A stretch of 64,000 nt of DNA, from assembly GCA_014802435.1 (NCBI GenBank), contig JAAVCG010000005.1:295994-359993 (forward strand), written 5' to 3'. Origin of the DNA: Bacteroides sp. Lineage in GTDB: Bacteria > Bacteroidota > Bacteroidia > Bacteroidales > Muribaculaceae. The position numbers were made by a program, and so were the translations under genes. The notes under the pieces are model-generated. The model had not been told where the DNA came from, did not search any database, and worked only from the letters and a program-made list of their open reading frames with translations. Every line of letters starts with the position of its first letter. Position 1 is the stretch's first letter. This document shows, in pieces, positions 8,932 through 18,094 of the stretch.

Positions 8932-11426
8932 ACGAGTTCGGTTTTGATTTGGTCATCGGCAACGTAAACGCGGATAGTTTTGCCATCCATATCCTTGCCG
9001 GTGAGAATCATTTCAGCCAAGGGGTCTTCCAGATATTTCTGGATGGCGCGCTTGAGCGGACGGGCGCCAAACTGCTGGTCATAACCCTTCTCGGCAATGA
9101 AGGTTTTAGCCTCCTCGGTAATGTCGAGAGAGATGCCGAGTTCCTTGCATCGCTTGTAGAAGCCCTTGAGTTCGATATCGATAATCTTGAAGATTGCTTC
9201 CTTATCAAGGGAGTCAAACATGATTACGTCGTCAATACGGTTGAGGAATTCCGGAGCGAAAGCCTTCTGCAGGGCCTTGTTAAGCACTCCGTGGTTATAT
9301 TCCTCCTCAGAGCCGGAGCGAGTGTTGAAGCCTACTCCCGCGCCGAAATCCTTGAGTTGGCGGGTACCGATGTTCGACGTCATGATGATGATGGTGTTCT
9401 TGAAGTCGATTCGGCGGCCAAGGGAGTCAGTCAGGTGACCTTCATCCATGACTTGGAGCAGAAGATTGAAGACATCCGGATGAGCCTTTTCAATCTCGTC
9501 AAGAAGCACAATGCTGTAAGGACGACGCCGAACCTTCTCGGTCAGAATACCACCCTCTTCATAGCCGACATATCCCGGAGGCGCACCTACGAGGCGGCTG
9601 ACGGTAAACTTCTCCATGTATTCGCTCATGTCAATGCGAATCAGAGTATCGGCTGAGTCAAAGAGATATTCGGCGAGCTTCTTGGCTAAGTGGGTCTTGC
9701 CGACACCGGTCGGGCCGAGGAACATGAATGTGCCGATGGGCTTATTCGGGTCCTTCAGACCTACGCGATTACGCTGAATAGCCTTGACGATTTTGTCGAT
9801 AGCCTTGTCCTGGCCAATAATAGAACCCTTCAGTTCAGGTCCCATCTCCATCAGGCGCATACCTTCAGCCTGCGCAATGCGCTGCACAGGCACTCCGGTC
9901 ATCATGGCAACCACTTCGGCAACCTTTTCGGCATCAACGGGGACGCGATGAGCATCCAACTCTTTTTCCCATCGGGCCTTGGCTTCTTCAAGTTCACGGC
10001 GCTGACGCTGGGCGGCATCACGGTGAGCGGCGGCCTGCTCATAATTCTGAGCCTTGACGGCGGCAAACTTAAGCTGGTCTGACTGATTGATGCTCTCTTC
10101 GAGCGCCTCGATTTCAGCGGGCACGGTGATGTTGCTGATATGGACGCGTGAACCGGCCTCATCAAGCGCATCAATGGCCTTGTCAGGGAAGGTGCGGTCA
10201 CTCATGTAGCGCTCGGTCAACTTGACGCAGGCTTCAAGGGCATCAGGAGTATATGAAACGTTATGGTGAGCTTCATATTGTTCCTTGATGTTATTAAGGA
10301 TGGCAAGGGTTTGCTCGGCGGTGGTGGGCTCAACCATCACTTTCTGGAAGCGACGTTCAAGGGCTCCGTCTTTTTCAATGCTCGTGCGGTATTCGTCGAG
10401 GGTGGTCGCTCCGATGCATTGAATCTCACCGCGGGCCAGGGCCGGCTTCAGCAGATTGGCTGCATCCATTGACCCGGCAGCGTTTCCGGCACCGACAATG
10501 GTGTGAAGTTCGTCAATAAAGAGGATAATATCCTTATTCTTGCTGAGTTCGGTCAGAATTGCCTTTACGCGCTCCTCAAACTGTCCGCGATACTTGGTGC
10601 CGGCCACGAGTGAGGCCATGTCAAGCGAAATGACGCGCTTATCAAAGAGCACACGTGAAACCTGACGATTCACAATTCGCAGTGCAAGGCCTTCAACAAT
10701 GGCTGACTTACCAACACCGGGCTCGCCGATGAGCACCGGATTATTCTTTTTGCGGCGGCTGAGAATCTGAGCTACGCGCTCAATCTCCACCTCACGTCCA
10801 ATCACGGGGTCAAGGCGACCATCGGCAGCTGCCTTGGTCATGTCTATGCCAAACTTATCAAGCATCGGGGTGTCTGATCCCTTCTTTGATGATGACGTTG
10901 AGGATGAGCCGGAAGAGCGGTGTTGCTCGGGCGAATCAAACGGTGCTTCGTCGTCATCATCGTCTGTCAACATGTCAACGGTGGGATGCTCCCCTTCGTT
11001 TGCTACACTCTTGTAAAGCACCTCATAAGTGGCGCCGCTATGACGAAGGGATTCCATAAACTTCATGGTGCAAACCTCTGAGTTATGAAATAGAGCCAAA
11101 AGCAAATGAACCGGGCTAACTTCCTGCTTGCGAAGCATTCGGGCCTCAAGGGCGGAAAGCTTTACCAGGCGGTTAGAAAGAGCTGAGGGAGTAGGCTCAC
11201 CGATAATATCGGCCACGTTGCCGCGAGTACCGTAAATATCGGCAAGAACTGAATTGAGACTCTCTGCTCCGGAAAATTGTGCAACCAGGGTCATGCACTC
11301 CTCATCATACTTGACGAGTGAGGCAAAGAGATGCTGAGGTTCGATGACGGCGGCATTACATTCGCGTGCCACTTCGCCGCTCGACCTCAAAATTCCTTGA
11401 AGTTGCTCTGTTAATCTGATTTCCAT
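8928..11426 (-). CDS. clpC: ClpC-type AAA+ unfoldase of the Clp protease
   Basis: ClpC unfolds proteins with ATP and feeds them to the ClpP chamber. An N-terminal Clp-N repeat domain (residues 1-145) is followed by a Ser/Asp-rich linker. The two AAA modules have Walker A motifs GEPGVGKS (234-241) and GPTGVGKT (571-578). Between them lies a short coiled UvrB/C-like middle region (about 450-490), as in ClpC and not the long ClpB middle domain. A VGF tripeptide at 698-700 sits where ClpP-binding loops occur, which supports a protease role. The gene lies 90 bases after fmt and overlaps the GrpB-like gene. No clpP or ctsR is nearby. Confidence 0.94.
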   Translation of the reverse strand: MEIRLTEQLQGILRSSGEVARECNAAVIEPQHLFASLVKYDEECMTLVAQFSGAESLNSVLADIYGTRGNVADIIGEPTPSALSNRLVKLSALEARMLRKQEVSPVHLLLALFHNSEVCTMKFMESLRHSGATYEVLYKSVANEGEHPTVDMLTDDDDDEAPFDSPEQHRSSGSSSTSSSKKGSDTPMLDKFGIDMTKAAADGRLDPVIGREVEIERVAQILSRRKKNNPVLIGEPGVGKSAIVEGLALRIVNRQVSRVLFDKRVISLDMASLVAGTKYRGQFEERVKAILTELSKNKDIILFIDELHTIVGAGNAAGSMDAANLLKPALARGEIQCIGATTLDEYRTSIEKDGALERRFQKVMVEPTTAEQTLAILNNIKEQYEAHHNVSYTPDALEACVKLTERYMSDRTFPDKAIDALDEAGSRVHISNITVPAEIEALEESINQSDQLKFAAVKAQNYEQAAAHRDAAQRQRRELEEAKARWEKELDAHRVPVDAEKVAEVVAMMTGVPVQRIAQAEGMRLMEMGPELKGSIIGQDKAIDKIVKAIQRNRVGLKDPNKPIGTFMFLGPTGVGKTHLAKKLAEYLFDSADTLIRIDMSEYMEKFTVSRLVGAPPGYVGYEEGGILTEKVRRRPYSIVLLDEIEKAHPDVFNLLLQVMDEGHLTDSLGRRIDFKNTIIIMTSNIGTRQLKDFGAGVGFNTRSGSEEEYNHGVLNKALQKAFAPEFLNRIDDVIMFDSLDKEAIFKIIDIELKGFYKRCKELGISLDITEEAKTFIAEKGYDQQFGARPLKRAIQKYLEDPLAEMILTGKDMDGKTIRVYVADDQIKTELV

Positions 11427-11516
11427 TCTTTATATATCTCCGTTAAATAATTTCTAATTTGTGTGTCGTTTTTTATATATAACGCACAAAGAATAGCAAA
11501 AATTGTGCCAGACTGA

Positions 11517-12404
11517 TTAACGGAGACCTCTAAGAAAGTCAGTAGCTGCCATTGCCCGCTTCCCGGCGGGCTGAATCCGGGTCAGTTCCAAAAAGCCGTC
11601 GGCAAAATCCATATATAGGTGCCCGGGCTTTTTTTCGTCGGCCTTTTGGGCTTCCAATACTTTAATAATTAATCCGTTGCATAGCTCATCGGTCCATGCT
11701 GCCGGATATGGGGACAGCCCTCGGATATGATTAAAAGCCTGCTCTACGGTCATTTCCCTATGGAGCTGACAGGTGTCCTTAAAAATTTTTGGTGCCGGAG
11801 TTGCTTCCTCGTCATTTTGAGGAATTGGAGTGACAGTTCCGTTGGCAAGGTCATTGATTGAGTCTACAACCACCTCGGCGCCGAGATGCATCAGTCGGTC
11901 ATGGACGGAGCCTACGTTCTCCTCCGGGCCAATCTCAATCCGGGCCTGACGGAGCATATCGCCGGTGTCTATTTCATGCTTGAGCAGGAATGTAGTAACC
12001 CCCGTCTCCGTGTCGCCGTTCATTACGGCATGATTAATCGGAGCGGCTCCACGATAGCGCGGCAAGAGCGACGCATGAAGGTTCATGGTGCCCAGACGGG
12101 GCATGTCCCAAACTTCACGCGGAAGCATACGGAATGCAATGACAACGTTCAGGTCGGCATTCAGCTCCTTGAGGCGGGCCAGAAACGCCTCATCGCGCAA
12201 TTTTTCAGGCTGCAGAACTTCTATGCCATGCTCGAGGGCATATTGCTTTACGGCCGAGGGGAGCAACTTATGCCCGCGTCCCGCCGGCTTATCAGTTGCG
12301 GTTACTACGGCAAGGACTTCATGCCCCGATTTGATTATTGCGTCAAGGCTCTCCACGGCAAATTCCGGAGTACCTAAAAATACGATTCTTAGTTTATTGT
12401 TCAT
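11517..12404 (-). CDS. fmt: Methionyl-tRNA formyltransferase
   Basis: Fmt adds a formyl group from 10-formyl-tetrahydrofolate to initiator Met-tRNA. The start LRIVFLGTPEFAV, the catalytic region NLHASLLPRYRGAAPINHAV with its essential His, and the C-terminal OB-like tRNA-binding domain (from about residue 205) identify it. I chose the ATG at 12404, which begins MNNKLRIVFLG. The frame stays open up to 12443, but that adds a non-conserved leader inside the upstream gene. At 295 residues it is slightly short for the family (about 310-320). It overlaps the pseudouridine synthase gene by 11 bases. Confidence 0.95.
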   Translation of the reverse strand: MNNKLRIVFLGTPEFAVESLDAIIKSGHEVLAVVTATDKPAGRGHKLLPSAVKQYALEHGIEVLQPEKLRDEAFLARLKELNADLNVVIAFRMLPREVWDMPRLGTMNLHASLLPRYRGAAPINHAVMNGDTETGVTTFLLKHEIDTGDMLRQARIEIGPEENVGSVHDRLMHLGAEVVVDSINDLANGTVTPIPQNDEEATPAPKIFKDTCQLHREMTVEQAFNHIRGLSPYPAAWTDELCNGLIIKVLEAQKADEKKPGHLYMDFADGFLELTRIQPAGKRAMAATDFLRGLR

Positions 12405-13083
12405 TTCGACTGATTTTCTCCATTGCTTCCCATAGCGGATCACCCGAGGGAACCGGAGCGGTAAGTTTGATTAATTGATGGCTTACGGGGTGTTCAAATT
12501 CAATGCTTCGGGCCATCAGCGAGATGCTTCCGTCAGGATTGCTGCGCTTATCGCCATATTTGAGGTCGCCGCGTATGGGGCAGCCGATAGCCGAGAGTTG
12601 AACCCGAATTTGATGTTTACGCCCCGTTTCAAGTTTGACCTCAATCAGATTGTAACGGTCACTTTGACCAAGCAGACGGTAGCTCAGCCGCGCCTCCTTG
12701 GCATTAGCCTTGGGAGTCTTATGGGCTGTGCTCTTGTTGGTTTTCTCAACTGTGGTAATGTAATGTGTCAGATGTCCTGACGGAGGATTGGGTTTATTGC
12801 GTGAAATGGCCCAATAGGTCTTGTTGACCCTTCCCTCTCTGAACATATCATTCAGTCGGGTCAGCGCCTTTGATGTCTTGGCAAAGATAACAAGGCCGCC
12901 AACGGGACGGTCCAGGCGATGGACAACCCCGCAGAAAACGTTTCCGGGCTTCTGATACTTCTCCTTAATATATTCGCGAACAATCTCAACGAGAGGCTTG
13001 TCGCCGGTCTTATCGCCCTGAACAATCTCGCCCGGAGCCTTATTGACCACGATTATATGATTATCTTCGTAGACTACGTTCAT
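12394..13083 (-). CDS. RluA-family RNA pseudouridine synthase
   Basis: This family converts specific uridines of rRNA or tRNA to pseudouridine. The catalytic Asp is in VVHRLDRPVGG, followed by the usual KTYWAI and GRKHQIRVQLS motifs. At 229 residues it lacks the N-terminal S4 RNA-binding domain found in the RluD-type enzyme at 56556-57602, so it is a compact, separate paralogue. The target uridine cannot be inferred. It overlaps the muramidase gene by 4 bases and fmt by 11 bases. Confidence 0.93.
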   Translation of the reverse strand: MNVVYEDNHIIVVNKAPGEIVQGDKTGDKPLVEIVREYIKEKYQKPGNVFCGVVHRLDRPVGGLVIFAKTSKALTRLNDMFREGRVNKTYWAISRNKPNPPSGHLTHYITTVEKTNKSTAHKTPKANAKEARLSYRLLGQSDRYNLIEVKLETGRKHQIRVQLSAIGCPIRGDLKYGDKRSNPDGSISLMARSIEFEHPVSHQLIKLTAPVPSGDPLWEAMEKISRNEQ

Positions 13084-13805
13084 TTAGAATATCTGGCATA
13101 AGCGGCGGCCATTCGTGTGTCATAACCCCGCTTTTTATATGATGGTCCGTTATAACGGAGAGAAAAGCCGGCCCAATCCCTTTTGCGGAGATAGACGTCG
13201 AGCCGACGAGCTTTAATGAAGGCGGCAAATAGTTCAAGTTGTGCGCGCTCTGAGTAAGACATCTGATGAACAAACTCCTTGATGGACCCGCAGCCGCATA
13301 ATTTCCAGTTAAAACCGCCAATCTGAAACATCCCCCAGAAGACACTCTCCAGGGCGCAGACCGTATCAATGGTCATCGCCGCATCAAGCCGCGCATACTG
13401 AGCGGCCTGACGGCTCCCGTATTTTCTGACGTTAGGAGCAGCGAAGACTACGGCATGTGTGGCCTTATATTTATTAAGGTCAATCTTATGGCGGCGTGCG
13501 TTCTGGCGAAACATCGTCAGGTCAAAGTTGATTAACGGTGTATTATCCGGATTGAAACCCTCGGCCTTGGGTCCGGCTTCAATTTCTACTACGGCGCGAA
13601 TTGCCGCAACGGGAATGTCAAGCTCCTTGGCCACGGCTTCATAGTCAGCCATGGTCAATGTCCGATAACGCAAAGAGTCTGACTCAACCGTGGAAACCAT
13701 GTCAATGATTTCCGGGTCAACATCATTTGCTTTTGCCGATACGGCGGCAAGCACCGACACGCCTATATATAATAAGGCGTGTCGGGGCAGGCGTCGCATA
13801 TTCAT
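13080..13805 (-). CDS. N-acetylmuramidase-domain protein, exported
   Basis: Residues about 60-240 match the N-acetylmuramidase family (PF11860, DUF3380) known from phage and bacterial lysins: an acidic VEIEAG motif, the ESVFWGMFQIGGFNWKLCG core, and the ending DWAGFSLRYNGPSYKKRGYDT. A signal peptide is likely (basic start, hydrophobic LLYIGVSVLAAVSA, cut near residue 26). It would cut glycan strands in the periplasm, either in wall turnover or as a weapon. There are no phage genes nearby. It sits between pepD (1-base overlap) and the pseudouridine synthase gene. Confidence 0.87.
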   Translation of the reverse strand: MNMRRLPRHALLYIGVSVLAAVSAKANDVDPEIIDMVSTVESDSLRYRTLTMADYEAVAKELDIPVAAIRAVVEIEAGPKAEGFNPDNTPLINFDLTMFRQNARRHKIDLNKYKATHAVVFAAPNVRKYGSRQAAQYARLDAAMTIDTVCALESVFWGMFQIGGFNWKLCGCGSIKEFVHQMSYSERAQLELFAAFIKARRLDVYLRKRDWAGFSLRYNGPSYKKRGYDTRMAAAYARYSK

Positions 13806-15262
13806 TAGTTCTTAAGTTTTGATACTTTTTCCAGAATCAAAACAAGTTGCTTCCAGAACTTTTCTACTGCGGGAATGTGCATTTTCTCTGAGGGAGAGTG
13901 TACTCCGCGAAGTGTGGGTCCGAAGGAAGCCATGTCAAGATGAGGATACTTTTCAAGGAAGAGGCCACATTCCAGACCGGCATGGATAGCCTTGATGGCG
14001 GGCTTTTCACCAAAGAGTTCTTCGTAAGCGTCAGAGCAGATATGGAGAATGCGGCTGTTCATGTTCGGAGCCCAGCCGGGATAACCTTCGCCATGTTCAA
14101 CCGTGGCGCCGGCCAGTTCAAACAGGGCTTGAACCTGATTGGCGATATCCCATTTGCGAGACTCAACGGAGGAGCGCTGAGAAGTGGTGACAACGATTTT
14201 GTTGTCGCCGGGCATCTTGATTGACGCAAGGTTAGTTGAGGTTTCAACGAGACCTTCAAGTTCGCGGCTCATGGAGATTACGCCGTGAGGAGCGGAGTAA
14301 ATGCTGCGGATAACGGCCAGAGTGGTGTCCGCATCAATGCAGTTTTCGGGAGTGTCAACGCTCTCAATGTCGAGTTTGAGAGTGGTTTCCAGTCCGGCAT
14401 ATTCATTAGCGATAACGGCTACATATTCGTTAAAATCAGCCATCATCTTATGCTTGTGTTCAGGATGCACACCGAAAATGGCGTGAGCGGCACGGGGAAT
14501 GGCGTTGCGCAGATTGCCGCCATCGATTTCAACGAGGGTCAGCTCATGGCTCTGGCTCTGATTCCAGAGGAAACGGGTAAGCACCTTGTTGGCATTGGCA
14601 TGGCCCAGGTGAATGTCGCCGCCGCTGTGTCCGCCAAGTCCGTTGGAAACGCTGACCTTGAAGTAGCAGAAGTCTTTCGGCGCGAGGCTCTTATGGTAAT
14701 TAAACGTGCAAACCGTGTCAACTCCGCCGGCACAGCCAACAAAGACTTCGCCGTCATCTTCCGAGTCAAGATTGAGCAGGATGCTTCCGCTAATCATGCC
14801 GTCGCCAAGGTTATTTGCGCCGGTCAGGCCGGTTTCTTCGTCAACCGTAATGAGGGCTTCTACGGGGCCTGTAACAAGGTCCTTGTCAATCATCACGGCC
14901 AGAGCGGCAGCCATGCCGATGCCGTTATCAGCGCCAAGAGTGGTGCCGTCAGCGTGAACCCATTCGCCGTCAACGATGGTTGTGATCGGGTTATTTTCGA
15001 AGTCAAAGGGATGATTGCTTTCGCAAACCATATCCATATGGCCCTGAAGAATTACAACCGGAGCATCCTCACAACCGGGAGAGGCCGGGCGGGTCATTAC
15101 TACATTGCCGATAGCGTCGGTTTTTACCGGAACGTCATGCTTGGCTGCGAAATCAAGCAGGAATTGACGAATTTTCTCCTCCTTCTTTGAGGGGCGGGGC
15201 ACTTTGGTAATCTCGTCGAAGATTTCCCAAATCAGCGCCGGTTTGAGGTCACGAATAGTCAT
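13805..15262 (-). CDS. pepD: Aminoacyl-histidine dipeptidase (peptidase D)
   Basis: PepD is a cytoplasmic M20 metallopeptidase that hydrolyses Xaa-His dipeptides. The metal-binding motifs are present: LQGHMDMVCE, DGTTLGADNGIG, DEETGLTGAN, and GGHSGGDIHLGHANA in the lid domain. The late IHAGLECGLF and SFGPTLRGVHSPSEKM motifs are also typical. Length (485) is standard. It is the first gene of a minus-strand operon, facing away from the OmpH-like gene across a 155-base divergent promoter region. Confidence 0.96.
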   Translation of the reverse strand: MTIRDLKPALIWEIFDEITKVPRPSKKEEKIRQFLLDFAAKHDVPVKTDAIGNVVMTRPASPGCEDAPVVILQGHMDMVCESNHPFDFENNPITTIVDGEWVHADGTTLGADNGIGMAAALAVMIDKDLVTGPVEALITVDEETGLTGANNLGDGMISGSILLNLDSEDDGEVFVGCAGGVDTVCTFNYHKSLAPKDFCYFKVSVSNGLGGHSGGDIHLGHANANKVLTRFLWNQSQSHELTLVEIDGGNLRNAIPRAAHAIFGVHPEHKHKMMADFNEYVAVIANEYAGLETTLKLDIESVDTPENCIDADTTLAVIRSIYSAPHGVISMSRELEGLVETSTNLASIKMPGDNKIVVTTSQRSSVESRKWDIANQVQALFELAGATVEHGEGYPGWAPNMNSRILHICSDAYEELFGEKPAIKAIHAGLECGLFLEKYPHLDMASFGPTLRGVHSPSEKMHIPAVEKFWKQLVLILEKVSKLKN

Positions 15263-15313
15263 AAAAAGTTTAAAAAATGATTATGAGTGTTAAAATATTT
15301 TTAAAAACAACCA

Positions 15314-15344
15314 CTAAGTTACAAAAAGTTTTTGAATTGTACAA
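15314..15344 (-). promoter_or_regulatory. Candidate pepD promoter
   Basis: On the minus strand a TTG (15344-15342) is followed after exactly 20 bases by TAACTTAG (15321-15314), one mismatch from TAnnTTTG. The -33 TTG is half of the palindrome TTGTACAA (15337-15344), whose other half reads TTG toward the OmpH-like gene. Confidence 0.5.
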
Positions 15345-15363
15345 TTATTTAATAAACTTTTAC

Positions 15364-15371
15364 TATTTTTG
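15364..15371 (+). promoter_or_regulatory. -7 box for the OmpH-like operon
   Basis: TATTTTTG matches TAnnTTTG and lies 46 bases before the ATG at 15418. The nearest upstream TTG (15337-15339, in the palindrome TTGTACAA) is 24 bases away, longer than the usual 19-21, so the -33 element is uncertain. Confidence 0.55.
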
Positions 15372-15417
15372 CACCACTCAAACAAACAAATTCAATAAAA
15401 TTCATTCATTTCCCGTA

Positions 15418-16041
15418 ATGAGAAAATTTACTCTGAGCGCAGGTGCTTTCCTTTTAGTACTGAGCGCATTCATGGCCTCCTGTCAGAAGGATGCCAACAA
15501 CAAGACTTCTGAAAAGCCCCTCCCGGTTTCTTCCGAAGCCAATAAAAATGACTCAACCGGCAACCGTTCTTCGGCCCTTTCACCTTACATTCGCTACGTC
15601 AATACTCAGCGAATCCTTCTGGAATATACTCTGGCTCAGGAAGTCGCCAAGACTGACTCCGTAGCTCAGATTCAGCTTGCCGCCCTCCAGAACCAGTTAG
15701 GCAACAGCCTCGCTAACAAGGGACAGCAGATTCAGGACAAGATGAACCGTGGCGGTTACATCAATCAGAGCGCATATGAGGCTGACGTCGCTTCTTATCA
15801 GAAGGCTGAACAGGACGCTCAAAACCGCATCGCTCAGCGTCAGCGCGATTATGCTACTGACCTGATGGCCAAACAGGCTCAGATGCATGACTCTATTCAG
15901 TCCGTTGTCAACGATATTTGCGCTTCACTGCAGCTCGATGCCGTATTGACTGACGCCGCCGGATTATATTTCAATCCCTCTCTTGATATCACTGACGAAG
16001 TAATTGCCGAACTTAACCGTCGTTACAAACCCGCAAAATGA
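15418..16041 (+). CDS. OmpH/Skp-family lipoprotein
   Basis: Skp/OmpH proteins are periplasmic chaperones that hold unfolded outer-membrane proteins in a coiled-coil cage. The frame is open further upstream, but the ATG at 15418 gives a clean lipoprotein signal (MRKFTLSAGAFLLVLSAFMASC, written with its Cys at residue 22) and lies downstream of the -7 box. The mature part begins with a YVNTQRILLEYTLAQE strand, has a long Gln/Ala-rich coiled coil (about residues 70-150), and ends with the usual DITDEVIAELNRRYK tail. A lipid anchor is unusual for classical soluble Skp. The stop overlaps the glycosyltransferase start (ATGA). Confidence 0.86.
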   Translation: MRKFTLSAGAFLLVLSAFMASCQKDANNKTSEKPLPVSSEANKNDSTGNRSSALSPYIRYVNTQRILLEYTLAQEVAKTDSVAQIQLAALQNQLGNSLANKGQQIQDKMNRGGYINQSAYEADVASYQKAEQDAQNRIAQRQRDYATDLMAKQAQMHDSIQSVVNDICASLQLDAVLTDAAGLYFNPSLDITDEVIAELNRRYKPAK

Positions 16042-16784
16042 GCAAAAAGCTCGTAATCATACCGACATATAATGAGAAGGAGAATGTTCAGCAGATGATT
16101 GACACCGTCATGAATCTGCCGCTCAACACTGACCTTCTCATTATTGATGATAACTCGCCTGACGGAACTGCCGCATTGGTCAAGGCCGCTCAGTCTAAGT
16201 ATCCGCAGCGGCTTCACTTGCTGGAACGCGCAGGTAAACTCGGATTGGGCACCGCCTATATTGTCGGATTTAAGTATGCCCTGGAGCATAATTATGACTA
16301 CGTCTTTGAGATGGATTGTGATTTCAGTCATAATCCTGATGACTTGCAGCGGCTGTATGACGAATGTGAGCTCAAGGGCGCTGATGTGGCCGTAGGCTCT
16401 CGTTATAAGTCGGGGGTCAACGTCGTTAACTGGCCGATGGGGCGTGTCCTGATGAGCTATTTTGCGTCAAAGTATGTCAGACTGATTACTGGAATGCCCG
16501 TCAATGACACCACTGCCGGATTTGTTTGCTACAAGGCCGACGTGCTCCGCGCCTTTGATCTTGACAAAATCAGATTTAAAGGTTACGCATTCCAGATTGA
16601 AATGAAGTTCACCGCTCACAAAATGGACTTCAAAGTGTCCGAGGTGCCTATAGTGTTCACCAATCGTGTTCTTGGAACATCTAAGATGAACGGAAGCATC
16701 TTCGGTGAAGCCTTTTTTGGAGTAATCAGCATGAAACTTCGCTCGCTGTTTAAGAAATATGAGCGCAACAACGTTAATTCATAA
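16038..16784 (+). CDS. Family 2 glycosyltransferase, polyprenol-phosphate mannose synthase type
   Basis: These enzymes load a sugar, usually mannose or glucose, onto polyprenyl phosphate on the cytoplasmic side of the membrane. IPTYNEKENV opens a GT-A fold; DDNSPDGT and the metal-binding DCDFSHNPDD follow, and KGYAFQIEM and EVPIVFTNR match DPM1-like enzymes. There is no C-terminal membrane domain, so this is the soluble DPM1 form (248 residues). The sugar cannot be inferred. Its last 26 bases overlap the dihydroorotase gene. Confidence 0.9.
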   Translation: MSKKLVIIPTYNEKENVQQMIDTVMNLPLNTDLLIIDDNSPDGTAALVKAAQSKYPQRLHLLERAGKLGLGTAYIVGFKYALEHNYDYVFEMDCDFSHNPDDLQRLYDECELKGADVAVGSRYKSGVNVVNWPMGRVLMSYFASKYVRLITGMPVNDTTAGFVCYKADVLRAFDLDKIRFKGYAFQIEMKFTAHKMDFKVSEVPIVFTNRVLGTSKMNGSIFGEAFFGVISMKLRSLFKKYERNNVNS

Positions 16785-18087
16785 CGCCAAAATTGTTGGT
16801 GAAAGCGGCAAACCTTATCTGGGTTGGCTGCTTTTTTCCGATGACGTAATCATTGACCTCGGGAAAGGACATCCCAAGTCAATGGATACCGCCTCTGAGA
16901 TTATTGACTTTGAGGGAGATTTGTTAATGCCGGGAATGATTGACACTCATGTCCATTTTCGTGAACCCGGATTAACCCGGAAGGCTACTATTGAATCTGA
17001 GAGTGCTGCCGCAGTTGCCGGCGGCGTAACCTCCTTTTTTGATATGCCCAACACTATTCCTCCGACAACTTCCCTGGAGGCCTGGGCTGAGAAAATGGAG
17101 ATAGCCGCCAAAACCTCGCATGCCAATTATGCCTTTTATATAGGCGCGACAAACTCAAATCTGGATAGCGAAATCATGCGGGCTGACTTTACTCAGATTC
17201 CCGGAGTGAAACTCTTTTTAGGCTCATCAACAGGTAATTTGCTCGTTGACTCTCAAGCTTCACTTGAACGTCTGTTCCAAGAGGTAAAAGTCCCCATTGC
17301 CGTTCATGCGGAAGATAACGCCCGCATTAATGATAATGCCCGGACGGCACGTGAGATTTTTGGCGACGAGCCTGTTCCCGTTGAATTTCACCCCTGGATT
17401 CGCGACGCAAGAGCCTGCATGGATTCTACTCTCTATGCCTTGGCATTAGCTGAAAAATTTGATGCGCGGCTCCATATTTGTCATCTGAGCACCGGAATTG
17501 AAACCAAGCTGCTCAGGGAGCGCAAGCCCACCCGAGTGACTACGGAGACCGGTACTCACTATCTGCATTTTGCCGATACTGACTATGAAGCCCTTGGAAC
17601 ACGCATTAAGTGCAATCCCGCAATCAAGGCGTCCACTGACCGCTCCGCTCTGAAAAAGGCCGTCAAGGACGGATTAATTGACATCATAGCCTCAGACCAT
17701 GCTCCCCATCTGCTCTCTGAAAAAGAGGGCGATGCGCTGACTGCACCAAGCGGTATGCCCGGAATCCAATTTCAATTGCCTCTGCTGCTTGACCTCTACT
17801 CTCCGGAGTTGGTGGCCAAGCTGACGGCCTCAAATCCTGCAAGTATCTTCAATGTTGACCGCCGTGGGGTTCTGAAAAAAGGCAATTATGCTGACTTCGT
17901 TCGCATCCGGAAGCAGGAACATTTGATTTCTGATGCTGACGTGATCAGTCTTTGCGGCTGGACTCCGTTGGCGGGAGTCACCATTGGACACTCTGTAATT
18001 TCCACTTGGGTTAACGGTCAGTTAGCCTTTGATAATGGTAAAGTTACAGATAATATTTCATCAAAAGCTTTAAAATTCAATAACTGA
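16759..18087 (+). CDS. pyrC: Dihydroorotase
   Basis: Dihydroorotase closes the pyrimidine ring (carbamoyl-aspartate to dihydroorotate). The zinc ligands are visible in IDTHVHFREPGL, with the expected carboxylated-lysine region GVKLFLGSSTGN, the HAED and HICHLST histidines, and the catalytic Asp in ASDHAPH. At 442 residues it is the longer amidohydrolase type common in Bacteroidota. The start ATG lies inside the upstream gene (26-base overlap) and leaves a normal N-terminus. The gene is separated from the pyrimidine salvage gene cdd by four genes. Confidence 0.92.
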   Translation: MSATTLIHNAKIVGESGKPYLGWLLFSDDVIIDLGKGHPKSMDTASEIIDFEGDLLMPGMIDTHVHFREPGLTRKATIESESAAAVAGGVTSFFDMPNTIPPTTSLEAWAEKMEIAAKTSHANYAFYIGATNSNLDSEIMRADFTQIPGVKLFLGSSTGNLLVDSQASLERLFQEVKVPIAVHAEDNARINDNARTAREIFGDEPVPVEFHPWIRDARACMDSTLYALALAEKFDARLHICHLSTGIETKLLRERKPTRVTTETGTHYLHFADTDYEALGTRIKCNPAIKASTDRSALKKAVKDGLIDIIASDHAPHLLSEKEGDALTAPSGMPGIQFQLPLLLDLYSPELVAKLTASNPASIFNVDRRGVLKKGNYADFVRIRKQEHLISDADVISLCGWTPLAGVTIGHSVISTWVNGQLAFDNGKVTDNISSKALKFNN

Positions 18088-18094
18088 TATAGTC

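Noticed and set aside
11427..11516. CIRCE or CtsR heat-shock operator before clpC
   Set aside because: Neither the TTAGCACTC/GAGTGCTAA pair nor the GGTCAAA repeat is present.
14285..15190. A 301-codon open frame opposite pepD
   Set aside because: pepD is unambiguous; the opposite frame lacks any domain or promoter.
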